NCBI GenBank assembly: GCA_026770595.1
Contig: MU634395.1
Location: 1 to 12,635 of the forward strand
Direction of reading: 5' to 3'
DNA: 12,635 nt
DNA from: Ochromonadaceae sp. CCMP2298
Lineage: Eukaryota; Sar; Synurophyceae; Ochromonadales; Ochromonadaceae
Both the position numbers and the translations under genes were made by a program. Below the pieces are notes generated by a model. It did not search any database. It worked only from the letters and a program-made list of their open reading frames with translations, and was not told the origin of the DNA. Below are positions 1-7,195 of the stretch, piece by piece; positions within the stretch are counted from its first letter, which is position 1; every line of letters starts with the position of its first letter.

Positions 1-60
1 GGGGTAGAGGGGGATGGGAGTAGAGGGGGGTAGAGGGGGGAGGGAGTGTGGGGTAGAGAG
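1..60. repeat. G-rich purine tract inside a probable intron
   Basis: The plus strand is almost pure purine and built from variants of GGGGTAGAG with G-runs of 4-6. It lies downstream (on the minus strand) of the second exon of the probable syntaxin gene, so it would be read as C-rich intron RNA. The unit resembles the GGGGTATAG unit that fills the DHCR7 introns further right. Several G-runs of four or more make a G-quadruplex on the plus strand possible. The left border is outside the window. Confidence 0.55.
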
Positions 61-129
61 CACGTGTGAGTGAGACGGAGTGAAACAGTCGAACACCACA
101 AGATCCATTCTGTTTACTCATTTACTTAC

Positions 130-389
130 TCGTGCTTCTCGGAGGGCCCTATCTTCCTGCGACGCATGGAGGTAATCGCCACCTTGGTCGTTTGGCAGTC
201 CCTCTGTGTGTGGGTATATTGAGCGTAGAAGAGGTGGAAAGTCAGACCTCGGCCCTAGTGAGTGGTATATCAACAGCCCGTTACCTGAAGGCTTTGAAGC
301 GCGTTACTCAGTGGCCCCACGTCATCCTCCGCCTTGGCTGGCTTTTGCGCCCCAGTGAAGTTCCCTCTCGTGATGTCTCCGAACGACAT
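130..389 (-). CDS. Probable syntaxin-like Qa-SNARE, N-terminal two exons only (partial)
   Basis: Exon 1 is 389-285 (35 codons) and begins MSFGDITRGNF, the kind of N-terminus found in vacuolar/endosomal syntaxins (yeast Vam3 and many Pep12/syntaxin-7 relatives start MSF-D-[IL]). It ends LSNALQSLQ at a CAG|GTAACG donor. Exon 2 is best placed at 203-130, after a CACACACAG acceptor and before a GTAAGT donor. It would encode a helical, basic stretch ending KIGPSEKHE, which can be laid on the linker between helices Ha and Hb of syntaxins (an LG..D..ELR pattern). The intron is 81 nt. An acceptor 2 nt further on would give a different exon 2 frame, so that exon is uncertain. The SNARE motif and membrane anchor would lie beyond the left edge. 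The family call rests mainly on the short N-terminal motif and could be wrong. Confidence 0.4.
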
Positions 390-926
390 ATCGCCCGAAT
401 TTACGTCTCCGTAACGCAATGAGAGCGTTACTAAACGCTGGCAAGCCTCTTCGGTGCTGCTGCTGCTGGGAGTAAATCGAACCCGTCGCTCTCAAATGCC
501 CTCTTCCTTCCCTCGCTCGTCCTCCTTCGTCGACCTCGCTCGCGCAGCTCGAAGGCCCTCGAGATGAAGAGGTTCCCACCAAAAGAGCGGGTTGAGAAGA
601 ATCCCCCTGCCAAACCCGACCGCCTCAAATATAACTATTCGGTTGTGCGGTATTTTGGCGTAGAATTTCAAATTTGGTAACATTATTTGTGCAATTTGAA
701 TCCATAATTGAAAATTCGTTTAATTGTGTCTCACCAATTGGCACTGTATATTATTTACAACGCGTATACGGCGCACATACGTATCACAGAAGAATTATTA
801 TATTTGCGACGGTGGTTACTTTTTTTTAGTGCTTAGAGCGGTTGCACCTTTGCTCGCGAAAAGCTCTTCCTCTGCTGCTCTCGAGTCCACGAGCCACTTC
901 ATCCCAGACACAACATTCCAGGCATC
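390..926. promoter_or_regulatory. Divergent intergenic region between the syntaxin-like gene and the zinc protein gene
   Basis: No convincing gene is seen here; open frames on the minus strand are low-complexity and antisense to the 5' leader. It holds a small perfect hairpin at 411-431 (7-bp arms GTAACGC/GCGTTAC, 7-nt loop) in the presumed leader of the minus gene. A pyrimidine-rich stretch lies at about 500-550. An AT-rich core at about 640-810 has repeated AATTTCAAATTT/AATTTGAA/AATTGAAAA motifs and the palindromes CGTATACG and ATACGTAT. I infer a bidirectional promoter from the gene layout only. Confidence 0.5.
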
Positions 927-1250
927 ATGGCTGACGCGAGTAAGGAGCTGCTGGAATCGCTATCGCGCACGTCTGGCGTGGACTTCAAGGCCATGAAGCT
1001 CAAGTACGAGATCGTGCGCGCGAAGCAGAGCGTGGCGAGCCAAGAACTAGCCACAGACATTGCCTCTCAGCCCTCCGAGGATCTGGAGAGGCTCAACAAC
1101 TACTGCATCTGCAAAGGCTGCAATGGCAAAGGCACGATCAAGACGATCTACAACCACAGAGTGATGGAGAAGGATTGCGAAGAGTGTGACGGTGAGAGCA
1201 TAGTGCTCACCAGCCAGGGTCTTGCAGAACTCAAGAAGAGCTTGGCGTGA
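927..1250 (+). CDS. Small DnaJ-type zinc-finger protein, function unknown
   Basis: Single exon, 107 aa, starting ATCATGGCT (good start context, G at +4) and ending TGA. The N-terminal half (residues 1-55) is charged and predicted helical. The C-terminal half carries two copies of the DnaJ cysteine-rich motif: C62-x2-C65-N-G-K-G and, 18 residues later, C84-x2-C87-D-G-E-S. DnaJ proteins and plant BSD2-like proteins have four such CxxCxGxG motifs that bind two zinc ions. Two motifs would suffice for one zinc site. The second motif has lost its last Gly (GES for GxG). An additional Cys60 sits close to the first motif. There is no J domain and no targeting peptide that I can see. The protein may be a small cochaperone or an assembly factor, but I do not recognise the exact family. 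Confidence 0.8.
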   Translation: MADASKELLESLSRTSGVDFKAMKLKYEIVRAKQSVASQELATDIASQPSEDLERLNNYCICKGCNGKGTIKTIYNHRVMEKDCEECDGESIVLTSQGLAELKKSLA

Positions 1251-1604
1251 AGGCTGAATGAGTTTATCCGTTGTGTGGTCAGACTGGGCATTTTTTAGAC
1301 GCTTCGAGCCCTCCTGCTCTCTCTGTCCCCCCTGTGCTCTCTCTGCCCCGCAAGCAAAGTCTGTCTATAGACTCTTATAGGGGCTCTCGTCCACTAGACT
1401 TTGTGTGACAATCTGTATGTATATTGTAAACATGTAAACAATAGAGGTTTAATCGAAGAAAATGCGTCAACCCTCGCTGGAGCATTCATTTTACCGCATC
1501 AGAGGATAGTACATGTAGGATTCCTACTCATCAACAAGAGCTAAGCTAAACCTAGTTACTAGACGCCCCTATAAGCCCCTATAAGCCGCTATAAGCACCA
1601 ACGC
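1251..1604. other. Convergent intergenic region, 3' ends of two genes
   Basis: This is the space between the stop codons of the zinc protein gene (plus) and DHCR7 (minus). It has a CT-rich stretch at about 1308-1350 and no AATAAA in the sense direction of either gene. The repeated 10-mers at 1566-1595 face an inverted copy at 1374-1384, so transcripts crossing the region could form a stem of about 11 bp. No gene is seen. Confidence 0.6.
1566..1595. repeat. Three tandem 10-mers CCCCTATAAG, with a distant inverted copy
   Basis: Two exact copies of CCCCTATAAG (1566-1575, 1576-1585) are followed by one with a single change, CCGCTATAAG (1586-1595), ending 9 bp past the DHCR7 stop. The inverted copy CTTATAGGGGC is at 1374-1384. 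The core CCCCTATA (TATAGGGG on the other strand) is also the core of the DHCR7 intron 1 array, so the two repeats may share an origin. Confidence 0.75.
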
Positions 1605-3748
1605 TTAGATCACCCCTGGTATGATCTTGCAGGGCACCTTCTTGCAGTAGGCGTGCCAATACATGCCGTACTTATCAGCGCAGCGCGCGTCGTCACGCCA
1701 AGCACGGTCGACCAGCAGGATTGACAGGTAGACGGGGTAGAAGTAGGGCATGGGGTGGGAGAGGGTGAAGAGGCCGGGCACGCACCACATGAAGGAGGCG
1801 GCGACCTCGGGGATGTAGTGGAAGTGCCTGTGGGGTAGTAGGATAGTTGGATAGTGGGACAGTGGGATAGTAGGGTAGTGTATGGGCAGTGGGAATTCGT
1901 AGAAAGGAGGGTGAGTTGTTGTGCCACAAGTAACATTATGCGGGTTATATAGTTGGTTATATTGTATAGTGGGCTATATCCTATAGTGGGTTATATTGTA
2001 TATTGTGGGTACCTGGCGAGAGACCACCACCCAGAGCAGAGCAGCAGAGAGGTGCGCCTCTCCCCATCCTCAGTCATGTATTTCGCCTCGATATAGTCGG
2101 GCAGCTTGCCCCACACCTTGTTCTTGCCATTGTACTGTCTGAAATCTTGCCTTTGTCTGAAGAAAGTTTAATATAAAGATTAAAGAGAAAGTTAGCATGG
2201 GGGTATAGTGTACAGTTTACAGTGTGCAGTATGGGGGTATGAAGTATAGGGGTATAGGGGTATTGTAAATAGGTGTGCAGGGGTATAGTGTATATAGGGG
2301 GTATGGGGGTATAGGGGTATAGGGGGTATGGGGGTGTAGGTACCTGTCGCAGTCGTAGTTGGCCCAGATGAAGAAGATGCCCAGGGCCAGGCAGAAGAGC
2401 GTAGCGGGCAGGGACAGGAAGCTGGGAATATAGTGGGTTATATTGTATATTTTGGGTTAAAGTAGTGGGTCATATTGTATTGTGGGTTATATTGTATCGT
2501 GGGTTAAATTGTGAGTTGTATTGTATAGTGGTATTGTGGGTACCTGGGTTGTTCGGTCATGAAGTACGTGTGCACGGTGTACATCGAGGGCACGTACACG
2601 AGGCAGCCCCAGCAGATGTAGTAGCCCGCGCGGTCGTGCTGTGGGGGTGGGTGTAGGGGTATAGGGGTATAGGGGTATAGGGGTATAGGGGTATAGGGGT
2701 ATAGGGGTGTAGGGGTGTAGGGGTATAGGGGTATAGGGGTGTAGGGGTATGGGGGTATAATGTTATAGTGAATATATGTGTAGGGGTATAAAGTATAAGG
2801 GTATACAGTATAAGGGTATGTAGTTTAGGGAGGTGGTATAGAGTATATGGTGGTGGTATGGGGGTATCGAGTATCGAGTATAGAAGTATAGGGGTATCGA
2901 GTATAGGGGTATCGAGAATAGGGGTATCGAGTATAGGGGTATAGAGTGGGTACCTGTATGTCCATAGAGCAGAAGTACCCCGTCTCCCAGTAGTAGAACT
3001 TGAACAGGTACACTGTCTGCAGCACGATTGACACCATCATTGAGGAGGATATAAACCCGCCCAGGAGCTGGTACTGCTTGAAGGCGTAGCAGATGATGCC
3101 CACTTGCCAGAACATGAGTCCGAAGCGGCAGTTGGTGAACTGCTTCACGTCGAAGCCCAGGATGCGCGGGTACAGCTCCGTGCCCCAGAAGAAATCCACT
3201 ATCAGGTTGCCGTTGGTGCCGGAGTCCTTGGTGGAGGGGAAGGTCAGGCCTTTGAGGGTCAGCATGGTGCAGAAGCCGAGCGCGAAGACGTTGAGGGAGG
3301 AGAGGATCTTGGGCATGTAGTCGTACACGTCGGCGGGGTTCCACAGCCCGTAGTGGGCGATGGCGAACAGCGCCACGAGCGTGATGAGGTAGCATTGCAC
3401 GCCGTTGGCGTTGTAGACAGGGATGTGGCCTGAGGCGGTGGGCGTGGCCTTGAAGACCTTGCCGGGCACGGCTCTCATGAGGAACAGCTCGAAGGCCATG
3501 AAGGACAGCAGCATCTTCCACACGTAAGGGTCGAACGGCGTGGGCCAGACCTCCATCATGAACGGCACCGCGCCGCGCGCCACCAGTGCAGCACCGAAGG
3601 CCGAGAAGGATCCATTGAAGTCTTTGCAGATCAAGAAAAACGGCACGCAGAACACCTGGGTGAAGAAAATCAGGGCCAGAGAGCCGAGCTCCCTGTTGGC
3701 GAATAGCCCCCCAGAGCCCCAGCTCTTCTTGTCGTCGTCGTCAGCCAT
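1605..3748 (-). CDS. DHCR7: 7-dehydrocholesterol reductase / sterol delta-7 reductase (five exons)
   Basis: Exons: 3748-2954, 2638-2544, 2421-2344, 2156-2013, 1827-1605; phases agree at every junction and the spliced protein is 444 aa (animal and plant enzymes are about 430-475). The enzyme uses NADPH to reduce the C7-C8 double bond of the sterol B ring late in sterol synthesis, in the ER membrane. Family blocks in order: PGKVFKATPTASGHIPVYNANG (about 95-116), G189-T-ELYPR with FD.KQF...R (189-208), the exon 1/2 join MDIQHDRAGYYICWG, the NADPH-side block SLLLCSGWWSLARHFHY spanning exons 4/5, and the C-terminal PYFYPVYLSILL...RDD.RCADKYG.YWHAY...VP..IIPGVI. Hydrophobic segments occur throughout, as expected for the ERG4/ERG24 family. 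The match to DHCR7 rather than C14 reductase or lamin B receptor rests on the RQRQ.F, VWGKLP and MDI.HD blocks. The start has MADDDDKK and no upstream alternative. All four introns have the odd donor GTACC. Confidence 0.96.
1828..2012 (-). repeat. DHCR7 intron 4, repeat-filled, GTACCC donor
   Basis: This 185-nt phase-2 intron starts GTACCCACAATA and ends ACCCCACAG. Its 5' half is AT-rich with repeats of ATACAATATAACCCACTATA, and its 3' half is a run of CCCACTAT/CCAACTAT/CCTACTAC units. The first 12 nt are identical to those of intron 2. A 23-nt block (plus strand 1982-2004) is identical to one in intron 2 (2429-2451). Confidence 0.85.
2157..2343 (-). repeat. DHCR7 intron 3, repeat-filled, GTACCT donor
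   Basis: This 187-nt phase-2 intron starts GTACCTACACCCCC and ends ACTTTCTTCAG. On the plus strand most of it is GGGGTATA and GGGGGTATG units (about 2222-2340), the same family as intron 1. Only the acceptor side has ordinary intron-like sequence with a polypyrimidine run. Confidence 0.85.
2422..2543 (-). repeat. DHCR7 intron 2, repeat-filled, GTACCC donor
   Basis: This 122-nt phase-2 intron starts GTACCCACAATA and ends ATATTCCCAG. It is made of degenerate units of about 20 nt, TGGGTTATATTGTATAGT on the plus strand, repeated about five times. It shares its opening and a 23-nt block with intron 4. No polypyrimidine tract of the usual kind is seen before the acceptor. Confidence 0.85.
2639..2953 (-). 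repeat. DHCR7 intron 1, made almost wholly of tandem repeats
   Basis: This 315-nt phase-0 intron starts GTACCCACTCTATACCCC and ends CCCCCACAG. On the plus strand, 2654-2757 is thirteen back-to-back 8-mers TAGGGGTA, nine exact and four with one change. At 2890-2934 are three 15-mers of the form AGGGGTATCGAGTAT, followed by a broken fourth up to the donor. Between them is a degenerate version of the same units. G4 runs spaced by TATA on the plus strand form a regular G-quadruplex pattern; the RNA carries the C-rich strand. No ordinary unique intron sequence remains. Confidence 0.9.
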
Positions 3749-4319
3749 GGCTCCTCAATCGACTGAATGAGCTAATCTCTTCCCCGAGCAGAGATATCCA
3801 TCCATATCCAAGCGCCGCCCCAGATTTCAACCGTTCTGAGTTCGGAGAGTGGGGCGGTTTAGGCGTGTTTGAAGGTTTTTTGGCGGTGTTGGGGGGAGTG
3901 GCAAAACCTGCCACCCCCCACAACACCGCTAAAAAACCTTCAAACACGCCGAAACAGTGAAATATTGACACAGCAAAAAGACATTTTTGAGCAATAGAAT
4001 GGAAGGAGAGCCTTTTTACAAGAGTGTTTAGTGAAGTAATATAGATTTTGCACATCTTTGTAGGTAATTTTAAATATATATTTTTCCATTGGTGGCATTC
4101 CTTTTTCGTTCGAGCCCGTGTAGTGGTTGAGAGGTGTCAAAAACCAGTTTTGGGCACGTCTTGCTCATGGGTTTTATTCCCAAGTTCGAAAGCCAGGACG
4201 ACAGGATTTGCCCGCGGCAAGATTGGATGAGATGATAATCTGCGAACGGAGTCCAAGCTCGTCTGGTCTCGGCATCGGGCACATCGATAGGGTTCCTATT
4301 GAACATAAACGACGCCGCA
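3749..4319. promoter_or_regulatory. Divergent intergenic region between DHCR7 and LSM10
   Basis: It contains the long foldback described separately, a GC-rich stretch next to the DHCR7 start, and an AT-rich stretch at about 4020-4095. Frames open on both strands at about 4070-4480 show no domain, and in part are the LSM10 leader or antisense to its exon 1. A shared promoter is inferred from layout. Confidence 0.5.
3855..3957. repeat. Long foldback (inverted repeat), MITE-like or hairpin-RNA-like
   Basis: Arms 3862-3903 and 3909-3950 are 42 bp each with three mismatches, separated by a 5-nt loop (AAACC). One mismatch would be a G-U pair in RNA. Pairing continues weakly outward to 3855 and 3957. 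Outer ends read GGCGTGTTTGAAGG and its complement. I see no clear target-site duplication and no coding capacity. It could be a short non-autonomous transposon (MITE) or, if transcribed, a miRNA-like precursor. Confidence 0.85.
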
Positions 4320-4873
4320 ATGAGTGCATCAAGCAGCCGAGATCGCCCGAAGGTCGTCTTCAAGCGAGTGCGGGCGCCAAAGGTCCCGCCCATCAGGAAG
4401 TCACTGTCGATAATCCTCGCCAGCATGCAAGGTTAGTACACCGTTTCTGTCGAACCTGTACGCAGTTTCTCTCGCATCATTAACTCATAAAAAATCTAAC
4501 AGGTATGGAGGTTGTGGTGGAGCTGAAGACTGATACGGAGGTAACGGGCTTCATCGACGAGGTAGACCCAGCGATGAACCTCACCTTGCTCAACGCCAAG
4601 CACGTCTCCGCAGACGGAACCACGCAGCTCAGCGAGGCGTCCAACATAAAAGGCTCGTCGATCCGCTACGTGCACATTCCTCCCTATGTGAAGGTCTCCT
4701 CGGTGGTGTCTGATCACATCAAGAAGATCGATCGGATCAAGAACCACGCCAGACCGCACCTGATAAAGGACAAGAAGGCGGTGCGGACGCTGGATACGAG
4801 CAGGGTTATTGAAATGAACTTGAGTACAGATACACAGGATGAGGAGGGCGTCGAGCAGTCGCAACAGCCTTAG
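4320..4873 (+). CDS. LSM10: LSM10-like Sm-fold protein (U7 snRNP type), two exons
   Basis: Exon 1 is 4320-4431 and exon 2 is 4503-4873, with a 71-nt phase-1 intron (GTTAGT...CTAACAG); spliced length is 160 aa. ATG 4320 is the first ATG in its frame after a stop. The Sm1 motif spans about 37-68, with G53 and the D59-P-A-M62-N63 signature. Sm2 is at about 89-97, where the usual IRG-type motif reads SSIRYVHIPP. RYVHIP is characteristic of Lsm10, which replaces SmD1 in the U7 snRNP that cuts replication-dependent histone pre-mRNAs in animals. The following helix VSSVVSDHIKKIDRI also matches Lsm10. A basic leader (1-27) and an acidic tail (about 140-160) are extra. SmD1 is the closest alternative, but it ends in RG/GR repeats that are absent here. 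U7 function is inferred. Confidence 0.85.
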
Positions 4874-5428
4874 CAGTGCCAGCAGGCGCAGGCAGGGGGG
4901 TAGATGCAGTCAGGGGCAGGGGCAGGGGGCGCAGGGTAGAAGATATGTGCGCATTGGCGACTTGGACGAAGGGGCGGCAGAGACAGCAGGGTCAGGGGTG
5001 TCAGGCGGGGAGGCAGCGGGGTGCAGGCGCAGGCCCTGACATTTTGCCCCTCCCAGCTGTCATGACAGGCTGTGTAGGGTTTACAGATATGGGGCGGGCT
5101 TTACTTACTCACAGCAGTGGATATGAACAGCTGTACAAAATGAACACATTATACACTCAGTAAACACAAATATCGATCTTGTAGAGTGAATAGACGCCTT
5201 TTTCCGCCTGCGACCGTCACAGTTCACACTTGACGCTTCACGCTGCTCACACGCTACATGCCCAACGCACTGTATCGTTGGGGGTTCTGGGGTTGGGGGC
5301 GTGTCCACGCTGCCTGTGTTCTTCCTCGTGTGCGTCCTGGGTGCGGTGAGTATATGTACTGTTGATTGTACGTACTGTTGATGTGTTCGAACTGCGGCTG
5401 TGTACGTAGGGCTGCGTTGGCTAATCAG
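4874..5428. other. Convergent intergenic region between LSM10 and the PC-esterase gene
   Basis: The LSM10-proximal third (4880-5040) is very G-rich on the plus strand, with many CAGG/GGGGCA units. Further on, at 5278-5300, three more G-runs occur, and at 5352-5382 an 11-mer GTACTGTTGAT appears twice. Short open frames here have repetitive composition and no domain. No gene is seen. Confidence 0.55.
4913..4936 (+). other. G-quadruplex motif in the LSM10 3' region
   Basis: Four G-runs (4, 4, 5 and 3 G) are separated by CA, CA and CGCA, which meets the usual G3+N1-7 pattern. It lies 40 nt past the LSM10 stop and on the sense strand, so it would be present in a 3' UTR if the transcript extends that far. 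Folding is predicted from pattern only. Confidence 0.6.
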
Positions 5429-6737
5429 CTATGCCTGTTGGCCTTGGCGGGTGGCCTCCATTTTCCTCATAACCAGTGTGTGGAATATGACTTGGTTGAT
5501 GAACGTGGGTACGGAATGGGACCCCGGACCACTATTAAGTAAAGAGCGGGAACACATGAGAAAAAGTGAGAGTGAACAAGTAGAGAGAAAAAGTGAGATT
5601 GACAGATAGTGACATGAAACGCACTGTAACGCACTGTTGGCAGAGCACTTACCACCAGTGCAGCCCATCCGCGCTAACCGACGGATCCACAGCCTTACGC
5701 GCAGCCGTCAGCACCGCCACATCGATGAAGGTCACCCCATGGGGCGTCAGCAGCCGCTCTGCCATACTGTCCTTGTCCCTAAACAGCCGCCAATCGTACA
5801 AATCCCCGCCAAGCCTTGAAGAGGTTGAAGGGGTGGAAGGGGGCAGGCCTACCCAGAACACTTCGATATCGCGCTCCCTGAGGCGGCCCAGAAGCGGCCC
5901 CACCCTCAGCAGCATCTCCTCATACGTGCTGCTTGAGTTCAGCAGCCCCTGAAAGCTTGGGGTTAAATTGATGGAAAAAGTAGACACTTTAACTAAGTTA
6001 ATAAGTAATATTTATCGTAGGTTTCATATAGTCACTTACCTGTTGTACCATGCGCCGGCGCCAATGATCAGACTAGTTACGTTTGCGGGTAGCCGATTGT
6101 GCCACGAGTCAGCGTCTGTGTCAAAATCGCTGAAATGTCTGCGGACGCCGTTTCGGCAAGCCCAGCAGGGGTGGATGAAGACATCTTGGAGCAGGAACGT
6201 TTGGTTTGTTTCGCACCTGGCGTCGCAGGGGATGTCGTTCCGGAGGAACAGGTCGTGCACCAGCAGCAGCGGTGATCTCTGTCCATATTGCGTATACTCG
6301 AGGTGGCAGGTGGCGGACATGTAGAGCTGGGTGAAGAGTGAGTCTCCAACATACACGGTGCTAGGTCCCACGGGACCCTGACCCTGGAGACCCTGGCCCT
6401 GGAACAGCGAGAGGGCCTTGAGTGACACCTCGAGAGGCAGCAGGCTGCACCCGTCGGAGTGCAGCCTAGCCCTGCGGTAGGGACGATCCTCACAAGAGAA
6501 CTTGCTGGCAGTGTCGGCATAGCGTGTGTCTTTCTTTACTATGTCGAGAAAGCCAGGACACTCGTTCCATGGATAAGCGGCCCCGTGCCGTTCGGGTCGA
6601 TTTTGAAAAGTCCATGTGCTGTTCAGCAGCAGGCTGGGGTATGTGCACAGAGGCAGAAAGTGTGCCAGCTTCTGGATCCAGTTCATCGTCAGGCTGGGGT
6701 AAAGAATACCAGTGGGGTAAATTGACCAGTGCGGCAC
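5429..6737 (-). CDS. PC-esterase/TBL-like SGNH O-acyltransferase or esterase (three exons, 5' end uncertain)
   Basis: Exons: 6737-6040, 5955-5653, 5531-5429, with introns of 84 and 121 nt and GTAAGT donors; spliced length is 367 aa from ATG 6737. Blocks follow the plant TBL / PC-esterase (PF13839) plan: C60..C82 and C97 before the core, TVYVGDSLFTQ with nucleophile Ser133 (128-137), SLIIGAGAWYN (222-232), and D329-G-L-H332-W333-C334 with the catalytic Asp and His, then VPTFINQVIF. The Cys codon is split by the last intron, and its restoration supports that splice. The exon 2 acceptor (CCCCAAG|C) is weak but is the only one that keeps frame. Family members act in the secretory pathway, adding or removing acetyl groups on glycans; here that is inference. 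No signal peptide follows ATG 6737. The frame stays open upstream to a TAG at about 6788, so an upstream exon is likely. The second intron holds a 27-bp tandem duplication (5558-5611, degenerate). Confidence 0.85.
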
Positions 6738-6946
6738 ATCGCTGCTGCTCGAACCTCTCCTGCCCGATCAACTACTGATACCCAGTTCTATAGGGGGTGA
6801 CAGCCTGCATTTGAACGCCGGCTGCCAGCGCATTTGACCTGTTGAGACTGTCAAAATATCTGGGTGGTGGTGGTGGGCAGAAAGTGGAGAAGATATGACC
6901 GTTACGACACACAACAACAATACAGAAATACGATAAATCCGCACCC

Positions 6947-7000
6947 GGGTCCCCCGAAAAACGTTCAAAACACGGCATTTTCGTTAGTTTCAGGGGACCC
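6947..7000. repeat. Imperfect inverted repeat GGGTCCCC / GGGGACCC
   Basis: Outer arms GGGTCCCCC and GGGGACCC pair well. The inner parts CGAAAAACG and CGTTAGTTTC pair with gaps. The inside stretch AAAAACGTTCAAAACACGGC closely resembles the right arm of the foldback at 3931-3950 (AAAAAACCTTCAAACACGCC). It could be a worn copy of the same element, but similarity is limited to about 20 nt. Confidence 0.5.
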
Positions 7001-7195
7001 TTTAAAACCCCTGTTTTTGTACTGCCAAATATCATTTTACCCAACACAAATATGGGACCTGGGGGGGGATCATCAGCAGTCTCTCCAAGGGCAGGACGTG
7101 GTCGGTGCGTGTCGGTTAGGAACCTAGGAACCTCCTACTTGCGCTAAGGATCCCATTGACTGCGCTGCTGTGTCAGTTGTTTTGTGCGTTAGGAG

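Noticed and set aside
132-422. Plus-strand 96-codon open frame
   Set aside because: It is antisense to the two syntaxin-like exons and has no domain; the minus-strand reading explains start motif and splice sites better.
2825-2953. Read-through of DHCR7 exon 1 into intron 1, giving a Tyr/Pro-rich repetitive tail
   Set aside because: The frame merely translates the tandem repeats; the conserved protein continues exactly at the next exon (HDRAGYY), so the tail is intron.
2763-3521. Second long minus-strand frame over DHCR7 exon 1
   Set aside because: It is the out-of-frame shadow of exon 1 and ends in translated tandem repeats.
4100-4200. tRNA or tRNA-derived SINE suggested by TAGTGGTTGAGAGG followed by AAGTTCGAAAGCC
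   Set aside because: The two boxes resemble A and B boxes loosely, but no acceptor stem or anticodon arm can be folded around them and the B box lacks the consensus GGTTCGANTCC.
5558-5611. 27-bp duplication in PC-esterase intron 2 as a regulatory repeat
   Set aside because: Two degenerate purine-rich copies are common in introns, and nothing else marks them as functional.
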